Assembly: GCA_022385755.1 (NCBI GenBank)
Contig: MU278384.1
Location: 18,271 to 82,270 of the forward strand
DNA length: 64,000 bases
From: Trametopsis cervina
Taxonomy: Eukaryota > Basidiomycota > Agaricomycetes > Polyporales > Irpicaceae
Direction of reading: 5' to 3'
A program made the translations under genes and the position numbers. How positions within the stretch are numbered: the stretch's first letter is position 1; the number at the start of each line of letters is the position of its first letter. The notes under the pieces are model-generated. The model did no database searches and was not told where the DNA came from. It saw only the letters and a program-made list of their open reading frames with translations. Positions 43,621-58,707 of this stretch are shown in pieces.

Positions 43621-46198
43621 GCGCGCCGCATGGCGTGCTCGACGAGGGTCGCTGCGTTTTTACGTATGTGAACCCTGCATGGGATATCTTAACACGTCTC
43701 TTTATTGGATACATTATTCGACGTTTCAACGCGGCTCTATTGGATACATCATACATCACAGCACCTGCAAGATTTTTTCGGCCCTCACGCTCCTTTGCCA
43801 TGCCCGTCTGCTTAATCTAGGACGACTCTCACTCTCCTTCTGTTTACTTCTCCTCTCCTGCTGTCCTGGCTCGCGGATCGCGGATCACATCCCCCGCTTG
43901 CAGCGCAAGCGCAGCTATGCCCAACGACCATCCTTGGACACCCACTCGTTTTTAATCGACCAACTCTGCGTACCATAACCACTGTATCGCATACCACGCT
44001 CTCTCGGATCCGGATATCTTTCTCTCTCTCGACTTCAACGCCGGAAGTCCATGGTGCCGTACAAATCCAAAACAAACCATCCTACCGCCCCGTCGAAACC
44101 TCCTTTCGTGCCAGCCCGGCTCTCGCGTTGGCTTTTCCTGATCAATCAAAATTGTCAAGTTGCTCGCTCATCTTCGCTTTCGATATCTGTGGTCATCTCG
44201 CTGTGCAATCCCTTCTTCTTTTTCGTTTTGATCCCGCTCTCCCTGGTCTCCCTCTCGCTTCCCCGTTTTTATGAAACTCGCTCGTACCATCCATACAAAC
44301 AAACAATCCAATCCATACGCATCACTCGCGGCATTTAACCTCATTCTCTCTTCTTCGGTCGGCTGGCTGATACAGTACAGTATACAATCGCCTTCCCGGT
44401 GCAAGCGACGAATCTAGGAGGGAATGAGCCGCTTCTTGCCCCGTACGTCTCGCTTGCTTCGCTCGCCTTTAGATGCGAGCCCTTTTGCTCCCGAGGTCAA
44501 ACTCATCCATTAGACATTTTCCTATATCTCTTGCGTCTCCTCTTGTGGGCTTAGATGGTTTGTCGATAGTGTAACAAAATGTAACCTGTAGTTGTGTACA
44601 AAGAGTACCTGTATACGTGCACGGACTTGAATCTAAATTGCTTTGACAGTACAAACATACAGTTCCCTTGTCTCGTCTCGCCTCCCAGGGTTGTCCACGC
44701 GGGGATCGTCGGCCCTCGGGGTTAACGCGGCTCATCGCCATCGCCATCTTTGAGGGCGACGACCGCGGTTCCGAACTTGTGCCAGCCCGCAGCTCGCAGC
44801 CCTGCACAAAGTTCGAAATGATCGCACTTTCGACTTCGCAGCAGTTCCAGTACGTACATATAACAGCTGCGAATGAATGACGAATCTACTTCGCGTGGCT
44901 GGTCCCTGCACGAACGACCTCTGCTCGGTGCGAATACGAGAATTTTTTTCCCTGTCTGTCTCGCGGTGGGTGACAGACACCCCGTAACAGAATAACACCC
45001 GGTAGATGCTAGCAGCCTGTATCGTTCATCCCGCCCAGACCAATACGTCAGGCTCACCCTATCCGTCACTGTGCAATGCGCATTTGTAGCCATCGGCGTG
45101 CCTGCCTGTAGGGAGGCTGTCTCCGCCCGACACGGATACCGGCGCTGATGCAGCTGACAGCTGCGGCCATCGGCGTGATTGCGCATCTAAAATTCGCGCC
45201 CTGCTAGGCGGGACGTCGGCTGCCGTGCAGATTTCGGTTTCAGATATATGGAGGAAAGCACAGCGTGTAAATAAATGTCGAATTCGGTAGCGGAATTTGA
45301 TGATGCCATAGCCTGGACCGTTTGTGCCAGGAACGAAGGCGTTTGAGGGCAGAAAATGTCGTCGATGTGTTCAGGAAAGAGACCGTTCGGGATCGCGTTG
45401 AGTGCGTCAGGGTGTGTCGGGAGCGGTGTGGTGTGGAGAAGCACTGATGTGAAAGGCTGACGGAAGTATCGACGGTTTTTTGGATAGGCACGTTATAGGC
45501 ACGTTTATATTGCCTGTGATATCTCCAGTCGAGTCGGAGTCGCATGCTACTGGATGTGTCGCGGTCGCGTGCGGTGTACTGCTTTATTCGATCTGCTACA
45601 AATTCAAGAACTTCGATGGAGATTATTAGTTGAACTTGGATAGCGTCGTGATGGTTCCGCTTTTCCAGTTTCTTATCAACTTAGAATGCATTCTACAATC
45701 AAAAACTAAGACACTGTATTGGATCATGTGGTCTTCTACTCTAACGGGTTCGTATCACTACAGGACTGGCACTAAAGAAATCGAGCATGCGGGGAATCAT
45801 CAACGTCACCTTCTAGCGTCGACCAACTTCAAGACTAGAAGTGCTCTACGGGAATGGAGTATTAGGTTGGAGCGATCCTCACTTTGTACTTTCCAAGGAT
45901 CACGTCTGCGAACATCAACTACGCAATCCACGAGTAGATGATCCACCTCCGGCGCTGTTTCTCCAGTCTCAGACACATCCACGATCGACCGGGAACATTT
46001 GCTCGCAGTTATAGCACAGCAGCCACTACAGAAGGAACAATTTGTTGTGATATACAAGCTTGGAACGTACATCTATTTCATACAAAAGGTTCTACACCAG
46101 AGAAGACGACGGATCTAGAGGATATGTGTTGCGTTCCGTACCTATACTTCAGTTTAAACAGCTCGATCGTTATACCAGCCCATCAAACCCTTGCCAAT
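43621..46198. other. Gene-poor interval, partly pyrimidine-rich
   Basis: About 2.6 kb with no recognised gene. The first 700 bases are strongly C/T-rich on the plus strand, which could be 3' untranslated sequence of the upstream gene or a leader. A minus-strand frame at 45187-45444 (LPTHPDALNAIPNGLFPEHI and onward) reads somewhat protein-like but has no family signature and lacks neighbouring exons that I could join. Confidence 0.4.
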
Positions 46199-48285
46199 CT
46201 AATCCTGCTCGTACGCCTTGGGGTCGATCTCGCGGGCAACTTTACCCTCGGTGTTCTTGTAGAACAGGATCTCGCCTTCGTCTTCGACGAAGGTGCATTC
46301 CTTGAAGGAGCGGTAGAGAGCGTAGAACGAGTTCTGGAAGAAAGGTTGTCAGTCGACGTAGTCACGCTACGTCATCTGCGGCTTACCGTGGAGTCGTAGT
46401 TGTAATCGTGCTTCAGCACATCGCGCAGGATCGGGGTGATCTCTGGGTAGTTATCTATACAAGTCCGAAGTAAGCGGTCTCCCCTTCGACCTCGAATATC
46501 GGGAATCATGGACGTACAGAAGGGCACTGAGGAGAACAGGTGGTGCGCGACGTGGTCGTGGGCAAGCTACGGCGATAGAACTTCAGCATGCCGTATGATC
46601 GAGATGTGTGAATGTGCGAGTGTACTCACACCGTGGAAGAAGAACCGGCCCAGCGAGCCCAGGATTGGGCGGTCGACAGTCAGCAGCGCGCCGCGGAAGT
46701 AAGTCCACGCCTTCCCGCGGTAGTGCGGAATGGATGGGTCAGAGTGCTGCAAGAACGTAATCATGACTACAACACCAGCACAGTCAGCAGTCTGATTGTC
46801 AACATGGGTATGTGGCACTCACCAATCCTATCCGATTCGCAGCGCATATGAAATGAAATATTAGTTTTGTGATATCAGCATTGCGCAGGCTGCTACGCAC
46901 CAGTGGTTGCAGATCTAACGCCACATTACATTTAGCCAATGTGTCAAATGAAGGAAGTGCAAACGTACCATGTAGGGAAGGAACCAGAGAACGAACAACG
47001 ATGTCCAGCTGGTGCGGATCGCGTAGGTGACAAGCAGAGATGTCATGACGGTGAGACCGATATCGTTGATGACGATGAGTCGGCCTTCTTGCGATTAGAT
47101 AACAGGAAAGAAAGGGATTAGACTTAAATACGTACGTTGCTCTGGCTTGAAGTACGACGACCATGGCGAGAAGAAGTTCGGGGCATCCGGGTACTTGTTC
47201 GAGCCCATAACGTGCGCACTGGACAAGTCACCGAAAACATGAGGACCACACTTCGTGATAAAAATTACGTTGCCTCGCACCCAATGTATGCCCACCAGCC
47301 GCTGTCGCAATTTGTCAGTCGTGGATGATTAACATGTGCGGTGCACTTACAAGGCTTGCATGACGAAAATGCGCCACAAGGTCATGGCGGGTGCCTCATC
47401 GAAGATAGCGCTGTAGTCGGTCTTGGTGGCGCGCTTCTCAGGCGGCAGCTTGTAGTTCTGACGCGTGCGCGGGACGAAGTTCTCATCACGCTCGAGGGAG
47501 CCGACAGCTTTCTGGACGAGGCGTCAAGAAAGGTAAAAAGGGAAAGCAGATACTCTATGCTCACGTGGTGCTGGTTGTGGGTGATTTGCCAGGCGTAGTA
47601 CGGCAGCATAATAAGCTTCATAACATGATTCAGTATGCAGGTCTTAAGCACTGATAAGACCGGAACCTACCGCGCTTATGACGAAGCCGACAGAGTCGTT
47701 GGCCACTCGGGAGTTGAACAGAGTTTGGTGTCCACACTACAATAATGTCAATGTTTGGTTGAGCCATAGGCAATGCACAGTCCATGTGAATTTACCTCAT
47801 GGGCTAAGATCACGGGGTTAAGTTATAACTTTGGGGCACAGGACCGGAGTACAATTTGACGCACCAAGACAGAATATCCCCGCAAAGAGCAGACCTTGGA
47901 ACCACTGATAGACAAACCATAGCCCGCCCTTCAGCGCGAACATTTGCAGGGCTGAGGCCTGACCCGCGAACAGAGATTGGCTGAGGGACACGGCCATCTG
48001 GTCAATTCGGGCTGCGAACGCGAACATTACACCGCATAGCGCCAGGTTTTGGAAGATGAACCAGCAGGAGAGGAAGAAGTTCTTTTGCAGGAGGTGCTTA
48101 GGGACGGCGTCGTGTACATCCTTGAAGTTAATCTTGGGAGGCACGAATGGACGCGATATCCTTTTGAGTTTCCATACGATCGAGACGCGTGCGCGTGACG
48201 ATAGTTACATGAGTATATGCTCCATGAGAGTCCATAATGATACACACCTTTCCTTGTACTCTGGTGAATCCTCGAAGATACCCAT
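46199..48285 (-). CDS. Delta-12 (omega-6) fatty acid desaturase, membrane-bound
   Basis: ER di-iron enzyme making linoleate from oleate, a FAD2-type protein. First exon MGIFEDSPEYKER (start 48285) joins to ISRPFVPPKINFKDVHDAVP. All three histidine boxes are visible, two needing splices: HECGH (CAT GAG|TGT GGA CAC, with QTLFNSRVANDSVG), HNQHH in YAWQITHNQHH, and HVAHH in the exon near 46520-46570 (HVAHHLFSSVPF). Hydrophobic stretches surround them (FFLSCWFIFQNLALCGVMFA, GGLWFVYQWFQGLLFAGIF). KAVGSLERDENFVPRTR and RLVGIHWVRGNVIFITKCGP-like segments are in the soluble loop. The C-terminus reads YALYRSFKECTFVEDEGEIL and ends EGKVAREIDPKAYEQD. At least eight introns. A delta-15 or bifunctional specificity cannot be excluded by eye. 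Confidence 0.87.
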
Positions 48286-49385
48286 GATGGTCGTAGAGAG
48301 AGAGCCTATACTCGATCCAAGGGAGAGCAGCTAAAAGAGCGGGCAGAAACCACTGCTAATCACGGACCTGCAGATGGCCGGCAGGACCTATTAAATGCAC
48401 TGGGGATGTCGACACTCGAGCATGGACTCACTTAACCCCAGTCCAGCTGCTTATCTTCGACATGATGCTTCTTCCACTTCTCTGTCGCTTGCGAGATGAA
48501 CACGGACGCACTGTGATGATGTCCGGCTTGGGGATGCTCGTGCCATTTTACTGGCAATACAGCACCTGTTAGACCTCAGTACGAGCCTCTCAGCTAGTAT
48601 AGGCTCGAGCCACTGTGCGTAGTGCTGCATTGTGTCGACTACAGGATATACAATGGTAGAAAGGTGGAGGTCTCTGATTAACCGTTAATGGGCGCTAATC
48701 TCGGTGTACTGACGCGCACTGATAGATCGGTAAGATTGGAGAACGTTGTGCATAGATCAGTCCTCTGGCCATACAACTGTTCGTCTGCAGATTGCTGCCT
48801 CGAACGCGACAACGATTCTGCACAAGCATATAGCACTCGAGGAGCCTCTCATAGGAGGTTTATTACAGACAATGACATTCGCATCGACGAACCACTGGCG
48901 GCAGAATATAGGAATCATCCACATTGCAACGCGGGTCCGCTCTCGATAACTTCAAATTGGAGCTTATGCGCAGTTGTATGTAAAGCATCGAGCGCATTAT
49001 ACATTTCAGCGTGTATGCTCTCAGGATCGGCGTCCAAGACGAATGTTCTTGTGATCAGTAGCGCTTCCTTGCTGACCATAAAGCCCGATAGACAAGCATC
49101 CCCAACGGATGAGTATCTATTGTACATCCGGCTCGAGCTCCCTTGTTAACCTGTCTCTTTCCTGTTGAAGAGGAAGAGAAGTCTAGACAATGGGCCTCCT
49201 CGTGCCTCTTGCCCACCGATCGTACATGTATCGTCCACTTCACTGCGAAATCACATGACAGCAGGCTCGTATAGAAAACAGACTTCAAGTTACACATAAA
49301 CACCTATTGCTACTCGATCCTCGGTCAATATGCCAATAGTACAATATTTCCTTCCAATAGCTACACTTGAGGGCCTCGCTTTTGT
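48286..49385. promoter_or_regulatory. Spacer: desaturase promoter and fimbrin 3' flank
   Basis: About 1.1 kb between two minus-strand genes. The open frame at 48688-49149 (+) has no recognisable motif. An unplaced upstream exon or 5' leader of the desaturase could lie near 48300-48550. Confidence 0.4.
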
Positions 49386-51754
49386 TCACTGGTGCTCGAT
49401 TGCCATCAGACTGCCGACGAAAGTCATGATCTATGGGAAGTGTCGTCAGTAAACAACAAGCGATGCCTGAAGATCGGGGGCGTACCAAACGTGATCGGAT
49501 GTCGACAATATCCTCAGGTACCAAGAAGATGAGTGCGTTTAATTTACGGGCAATGGAGATAGCAAGTTTCGCTGCGGTGGTGGTGAGTACCGCTTTTTTC
49601 TCTTAGAAAGGGAATATCGCATACCGTTCTGACGCCTATCCTCGTAATCCCCAGACTCGTGTACGCTGATAACCATAGCCGGATCAACGACACCTGGTCT
49701 GATTGAATCAAGGAGGTCCAGGAAGAAGATGCCGGTGGTAAGAGATGGGTCCTTGAATGACCTGATAGTGCGTGCACCGGGTTTGCCCTTCTGTACCGTT
49801 GTGTTCGCCCACTTCAGGATCTCGGAGTCGCTGATCGGGCGACCCTGTCCACCTTTTGATAGAGCGCTGAGAGTCCTGGTGATGTTCATTCTGGTGGACT
49901 ATTAAGTCGAAGATGACAACCAGAGAGAATAATCTCTTACCGCATCAGCTGCCACACAAGACCCAGGACCAAAGTCTTTTGGCCATCGACGATGTCAGCA
50001 CCCTGTACACCGACCAGATGCATGCCATTGTTCTTGGCCAATTCAACGACGTAGTTCGTGTTCTCCACTTGCTTGAATCTCGAAAGGTTGGATTGATTTG
50101 GTGTGACACCAATCTCGATCTCTTCTTCGCCTTCGGCAGCGTAGGTAGGCTCTATCGGTGCAGCTCCCGCCTTCGGCCTGTTCACTCTGCGCCATACGAC
50201 ACTACCTGGTAGGATCTTGTCGAACGCTTGCAAGATGATAAGGCCATCACGGAGGTTCTCGAACAAGTTGAATACTCCAGGCTCGACGCCGAGGGAGTTC
50301 AGCCAAAGAGTAAAGACTCGGGCCTCGCGCTCGCCTTCCGCGTCAAAGTCCTCAACAACACCGTAGTCTTTCGCTTCTTGTTCGTCAAGAGGTTCAAGGC
50401 CAGGATGGTTGTTGAACAGGTTAGCAACGAAAGCCAAGTTAAGACGCGGGTTTCCAGAAACCATGGACGCCGGTGTCAGGTACTTCCGGCAGCCAATTGC
50501 GTCGGCATTTTGGAGAACCTACATCGTACTGGTGAGCATAATGGACATTACATGGGGCAGAAACGTACTTGTTCCGCGCGCTGACGCAAGTCACGAGTCT
50601 GCAACGGTGCTCGCGAGCATGACTCGGGCTTCAGCTGGTTGAGGAGAACGGTGTAGTTCTCTCCGTCGCTGACATCACGGCTGAAGTTGTTGACCCTGAA
50701 ACGGCGTAAGTATCTGTGCGATGGTGCTATTTGAATTGGCTCACCTGCGCTTCCACCCTGCTGCTTTCAGGTGGTAGTTAAACCACCGCAGAAGGATCTG
50801 GTCAGGGGTCAACCGTAGCAAATCGTCGATAGTCTCTCCTTCCTCGCAGAGACGGTACAGCTCGGGGTGCAGTTTAATATCAACCTGTGCGAGCAGTCCT
50901 CGACGGATGATTTGCCAGATCAAGCCGAGTATAAGATGTTCACGGCCCTCAGCGATATCACTGGATCCAATGTTGACGACCGAGCACCCAATAGCCTTGG
51001 CGGATGTGATGACAATATTGTTGTTTTCGGTCATTTGGAAAGCATTGAGGGGTTTCCGCGCAGTAGCTTTGTTGAGGACACGGGGATCAATCGTTTCGGG
51101 GACGGAGTCGTTGATTAGCTTGCAAAGAATCAAGCCATCTCGGCATTCATCGAACAATTGCATGGTGTTGGTTGGGATGGGTAGCCGTGCGGCAACATCG
51201 GGGTCGCCTTCGAGTACCTGCGGAGCGCATAAGAAGATGCTAACTATGTCTGCTATTGACGCGTACCGAGTTTATGTGGTGCGTGAATTCAGAGCGTTCA
51301 TCTTCATTGATGGTGTGTGCCACATTTGCATTCGATCCGGACACTGTCACCTTTCCGGCCTTCGATGGTAGGGCGGCGGCAGGTGCTTGCTGCCTTAGCT
51401 TCACGTTTAGCTGCGTGAGATACGTGTAAGTATGACATCCCTCGGAAAGTAGCGTAGTAAGAGTATGAGCGTACCTCCACCCAATCTTCGAGTTCCACCT
51501 TTCCGCTCGCATCAACGCTAACATGCTTGAGGGTTTCTCTGGCGCGATCGTACGACTCTCCATTAGCCTGGAGAACCTGTAACGCGGCGGTCTTGTCCAC
51601 ACGTCCTGGTGTATCAGTTGTAATGGAACTGTAGGTATCGTGAGTGTATGATCGGCAATTATCTTACTGCGACATACTTGAACTTGTTGATGAGATCAAA
51701 CATCTCATCCTGCGAGACTTCGGGATACTTTTTGCGCAAACGCAAGGCCTCCAT
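49386..51754 (-). CDS. SAC6: Fimbrin (actin-bundling protein)
   Basis: Cross-links actin filaments in patches, cables and the contractile ring. Start MEALRLRKKYPEVSQDEMFD (51754). An intron acceptor just upstream (TTCTTACAG, about 51772) implies an intron in the leader. Order: a regulatory EF-hand-like part (residues about 1-75, GRVDKTAALQVLQ, VSVDASGKVELEDWVE), then four calponin-homology domains: FDECRDGLILCKLINDSVPE with NNNIVITSAKAIGCSVVNIG; LTPDQILLRWFNYHLKAAGW; EARVFTLWLNSLGV with FENLRDGLIILQAFDKILPG; and SDSEILKWANTTVQKGKPGA with TTGIFFLDLLDSIRPGVVDP. The end needs two splices: RRQNAKLAISIARKLNALIF, then VPEDIVDIRSRL and IMTFVGSLMAIEHQ (stop 49386-49388). A TATAAAT (minus) at 51850-51856 is about 96 bases upstream. 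Confidence 0.95.
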
Positions 51755-52107
51755 ATTGGCGGACGTGAACTGTAAGAATAAGGATAGAGCGGAAGAAAGG
51801 GTCAAAGGGTTGTGAGCAGTATCGGATCTGTGACGTCTTCACTTTCCGTATTTATATCGGGCGTGACGCTACGCTGCGCTGTCCCACCGCGGTGTGGCGG
51901 TGCTTGTTTATCCCAGTCGCAGCAAATAACTCTGGGTACTGCTGCGGAAATGACATACTATTGCATTCTCCCTACTCTTGAGTACACAGAACTACTGCGA
52001 GTTTACACAGCATACCTCGGGCATCTCTGGGCATGGACGTGACCGGCGAGTGACTTCGCAGCTCATCAGGCGCCTGGGAGCATCAGCAATCGCTGACCAC
52101 GACCGCC
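51755..52107. promoter_or_regulatory. Divergent promoter region, fimbrin and GST
   Basis: About 350 bases between divergent starts. The minus-strand TATAAAT at 51850-51856 serves fimbrin. On the plus strand no clear TATA is seen before the GST ATG at 52108. Confidence 0.45.
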
Positions 52108-53303
52108 ATGTCGAATCAGAAAGATAGCGGAAAGCACTATCATCTCAAATGTACCGGAGATGCACTTGTGACGTCGGAAGCACACAGCAAACCTGCAGAG
52201 TTGACTCTGTTTGCAAGCTGCTTCTGCCCGTTCGTACAGCGGGTATGGATTGCTCTCGAGGAATTCGGGATTGACTATCATGTAAGCATAAGAAACAATC
52301 GCGTCAGTGCATACTGAGGGATGAGTAGTATTGTCAGTCGAAACTCACCTGGATGAGTTGTTCGTACTAATCTGGTCCGCCCAGACGAAGTCGATCCGTA
52401 CAAGAAGCCACCTGAGCTACTTGAGGTCTCTCCGAAAGGCCTTGTTCCTGGGCTTCGGTTCAACAACACGACACCCCCTCGAGCACTAAACGAGAGCACT
52501 GTTATTCTGGAGTACCTGGAAGAGTACGCAATTGCTCAGATATACTGGATCGCGAGTTGATGGCGCGTCTTACCAGCGTGGCTGCAACAGAACTCAACAA
52601 GAGCCTGCTCCCACCGCCTTCAGATCACTGTGCGCATGAGATTGATAAAATGACCTTCAACTAACCTTCAACTTTGTGCCAGACGGTCGAGCATTAATCC
52701 GCTTACAGGCTGATCATGTTAATCGCAGCCTTGTACCCGCGTTCTACAGATATCTCCAAGCTCAAGATGATGGTAAGCCTGGCGGGTTTCATTCTATGCT
52801 GCAGTGAATCCAAACTATTCCGCATCTAGAGAAACAGATAGAGGGCGGCAAGGACTTCCTGGCCGCTATCGACGGCCTCGTCCAACTGTTCGACCGCGCG
52901 GCAAGAGAGTCTGACAGTAAGATCGGCTTGTGGCAGCCGAACGGCAAACTCAGTTTGGCCGATGCTATGGCTGGACCTTGTGAGTGAAAGTCAATATCAA
53001 TCCGTCTTTGTTAAATTGACTTTTGTTCGTAGGGTTATTCCGCGCGACTAATGTGCTAGTTCACTACCGCGGTTTCTCCCTCCCTGAAGGAGAGAGGTTC
53101 CGCGCATACATTGACCGTCTTTTCAACTATCCAGCCTTCAAGAGGACATGCAATACAGATGAACTATACCTTGATAGTTACGAGCGGTATGGATACATAT
53201 TCGTGTTTAGTCAGTGGATTGACGTTTCTGTAGATACGCATACAACCGCCCCAATACGAGCCAGGTTGCCAATGCAATCAACTCAGGACGTGCGTTGCCT
53301 TGA
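52108..53303 (+). CDS. Glutathione S-transferase, omega-like
   Basis: Cytosolic thiol transferase/dehydroascorbate-reductase type. Exon 1 has LTLFASCFCPFVQRVWIALE; the Cys of CPF in the thioredoxin-like half is the omega-class catalytic residue. It is followed by EVDPYKKPPELLEVSPKGLV, PPRALNESTVILEYLEE (glutathione-binding E-S), ELNKSLLPPPSDH, RALIRLQADHVNRSLVPAFY, EKQIEGGKDFLAAIDGLVQL and WLFRATNVLVHYRGFSLPEG. The last exon, reached by splicing GAG CG|A TAC, ends AYNRPNTSQVANAINSGRAL plus Pro (stop 53301-53303). Seven exons or more. The exon 1-exon 2 junction near 52280-52375 does not keep phase with the obvious GTAAGC and CAG sites, so either a small exon is missed or there is a one-base lesion. 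All other junctions agree. Confidence 0.82.
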
Positions 53304-55997
<2,694 letters not shown>

Positions 55998-56460
55998 ACC
56001 CACACTCGTCGAGCAATGGGTTGGACCCCGGTTTTCGGTACACTGAGGGTCTTCGGAGTCTCTTGATTGTATAAAATACGATAGTTGGTACTTGGAATCA
56101 ACTTTGTGATATCTCTCATGATTTGAATGGCTCCAATCTGTGAGGTGTTTTGATCAAAAGGTAACGAGCACCGTGAGAGGCTTCGTGTCATCGACGAAGC
56201 TGGACTTGCGTCTGCGCTCGATGACGTTGCCGCTATCGACGTTGAAAGATATCACCTCCCATCACAACTTGTTCAAGAAGATGGTACAAAACTGCCGTCG
56301 TTGCAGCCCGTTGACCTATCCATAAAGCTACATATACAATGTGCTCAAGGTACAATACATTTAACATTTTCTTAACACAACACAAGACCTCTAGGGTCTA
56401 CCGACAGCATCTACCCATACTAATCGTACGACCAGCGCCCCCGCCAACTCTACACCATCT
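55998..56460. other. Intergenic, convergent 3' ends
   Basis: About 460 bases between the xylanase stop and the stop of the minus-strand aldo-keto reductase. No supported gene. Confidence 0.4.
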
Positions 56461-57722
56461 CTAGTTCTTAGGCGGACCCATAGCACGGCAGTCCGGGAAA
56501 CCGAGATCTCCCCAGCCAGTCCACCACGGGTAGCAAGCGCGGAACGGCGCAGTCTTCTCTATCGACGCGAGCTCGTCGATCTCGGACTGGTCGAGCTCGA
56601 CCAGCTTCAGGTTCGCGACGATACGGTCGGGGGTGACGGACTTCGAGAGCACTGTGCATGATCGAACACAGTCATAGTAAGTAAGTAAGTGAGTCATTGC
56701 GGTCTGTGTGGCGAGGGTAAGGATGGGGACGTACCGTTGACGCCGGGCTTGTTGGCCTGCAGGGAGACGAGGATGTTAGCGGGGCTCGCGTCGTGCTTCT
56801 TGGCGATCTTTGTTACGATCGGGTTCTCGAGGAGCGGGGAGTCTTGGGATCCGAGGGGCGAGTAGGCGGTGACGGCGATGCCCTTCGCGCGGCAGTACTC
56901 GACGAGCTCTTCCTGGTTGCACGAGCTAATCAATAATAACACAATTGTCGTTGAGTTAGCTCATGCTTAAATCGGGTGTGGGAGGGAAGGGAGGGGATGG
57001 GGGGAGGAACGTACGGGTGCAGCTCGATCTGGTTAACGGCAGGCGTGACCTCGGCGACCTTCAACAGCTCTTCGAAGAACTCAACAGAGATGTTGGAAAC
57101 ACCGATGGCCTTGACCTTCTCGGGGTGCGCCTTGTACACCTTCTCCATCGCCTTCCAGGTCTGCTTCCAGTCGACCTCCTTATCGGGGCCTCCGGCCTTC
57201 ATGGGGGCGGGCCAGTGCATCAGCCCTACGTGATCAAATATGAGTTTGCAATTCGTGCCATGGGAGTGTGAGAGTACGAGACGTACAGAGATCGAGGTAG
57301 GTCGTCTGCAGCTTTTCGAGGGAGGCGTCGAGCGCCTCGGGCACCTTGCGGTGGTCGGTGTTGTTCAGCTTTGTGGTGAGGAAGAACGACTCGCGCGGGA
57401 CACCGGAGGCTTTGATGCCCTGGCCGACCTCGCCTTCGTTTTCTGGTTGGAGGAGAAAATCAGCATACATTGCATGTGGGAAAGGGAGATGTTTATGGGC
57501 ACTGACCGTATGCGGTGGCGGTATCGATGTGGACGTAGCCAGCCTTCAAGGCGACCTCTACGGCCTTCTCTACTTGGCCAGGCGCAGACCGCCAGGTGCC
57601 TATACCATATCATTAAGCATTAATTGCCGCCAACATCGACAACACCTGCGGCAGCACATACCAAGACCGAGCGTGGGCATCTCCGCGCCGGTGTTCAGTT
57701 TCACAGTAGGTTTCAAAGGCAT
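56461..57722 (-). CDS. Aldo-keto reductase (glycerol dehydrogenase/GCY1-like)
   Basis: NADPH-dependent carbonyl reductase with a TIM-barrel fold. Start [20 protein letters not shown] (57722). The catalytic tetrad is complete across exons: Asp in [11 protein letters not shown], Tyr at the end of that motif, Lys in FFLTTKLNN, and His in DLWLMHWPAP (the Trp codon is split by the intron, T|GG). Further motifs are [68 protein letters not shown], and the phosphate-binding end [20 protein letters not shown]. The tail is [19 protein letters not shown]. About six introns. Minus-strand TATATATA at 57786-57793 lies 64 bases upstream. It resembles fungal GCY1/GLD1-type enzymes; the natural substrate is not determined by sequence. 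Confidence 0.9.
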
Positions 57723-57785
57723 GGCTGTAAGTATTTGGTGGGAAAGAAAAAGAGTGTGCGTGCGCTGCTAGATAAATACGCGCAT

Positions 57786-57793
57786 TATATATA
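57786..57793 (-). promoter_or_regulatory. TATA box of the aldo-keto reductase gene
   Basis: Palindromic TATATATA, 64 bases upstream of the minus-strand start codon at 57722. Well placed. Confidence 0.5.
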
Positions 57794-58009
57794 GGGAGGC
57801 CAGCGTCGAGGTTGGAGAACCCCATGGAAGCCCCCATCCAGGAACGGGAAATGCTCGGAACCGCCGCTATCGATGAGATGCCGCCGTGCGGAGGGCGTCG
57901 TGCAATCGTTCACCCACCCACCCCGCGAAATACGTCACCCCCACGCTGATAAGAAAATGGGAATTCATTTACATTGTACATTATCCATTCCGTCCGTCTG
58001 TCCTTCCAT

Positions 58010-58707
58010 TTATTGCTGCCTCGGGAGCTCGAGCTGCTCTGGTCCGAAGCTGTGAGGCAGCAGCTCGCCGATGCTCGTCTCTAGGATCCCTCCGTCGTTC
58101 TCTCCTTTCTGTAGTCTCTCTGCGTAGTCTGCCGGCACGAGTAGTATCGGCATTGTTTGAGCGCAGAACTCGCGGATGAACTGGCGACACATCCCGCATG
58201 GCGAGAGCGGGGCCGCGACATCCCTTTTACGGTGGAGACGTCTGCTCAATGTCCTTGCGTGTATCAAGCGAACGTAAAAGTAGACTCACGTTACGACGGC
58301 CAACGCTGAGAACGACGATGTTCCCTCGCTCTGTGTGCTACTGTAAGACGATAAGGAGTGCTGAGAGTCACATTTGACCTACCACCGCCTTCACGAGTGC
58401 AGTGCGTTCTGCACATATCGTACCGCCTGTTCACGCGATGCCTTAGCCATGTCACAGTGTAGAACCCACACACACACGCACCATAAGAAGCATTCTCGAT
58501 GTTGGCGCCCTTGATAATCTGGCCGTCCGTAGACAGAAGTGCTGCACCGACCCTGAACTTTGAATACTTAGAATAGGCGAACTGCTTCGCTAGAGAAAGG
58601 TTTCAGTGTATGTTCCTCGGTATGCAAAGGAGTTGGGCACCTTCAAAGGCCGCAGCAATAACCTTCTCTTTGTCAGGGACAGATATGGACCAAGTGGACG
58701 CCGACAT
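58010..58707 (-). CDS. CDD1: Cytidine deaminase
   Basis: Pyrimidine salvage enzyme that converts cytidine and deoxycytidine to uridine forms with a catalytic zinc. Start [20 protein letters not shown] (58707). Exons then give [51 protein letters not shown] (zinc Cys and catalytic Glu in CAE), [14 protein letters not shown], and [20 protein letters not shown] (the two further zinc cysteines in PCGMC). The end is [36 protein letters not shown] and LPRQQ (stop 58010-58012). About 165 residues, the size of the homotetrameric class. Several short introns; the AC|G GAT junction needs the acceptor CCGTAAAAG. It lies tandem with, and about 290 bases from, the aldo-keto reductase start. Confidence 0.92.

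Noticed and set aside
48688..49149. 153-codon plus-strand frame between desaturase and fimbrin
   Set aside because: No motif, no consistent flanking exons, and the opposite strand is equally open.
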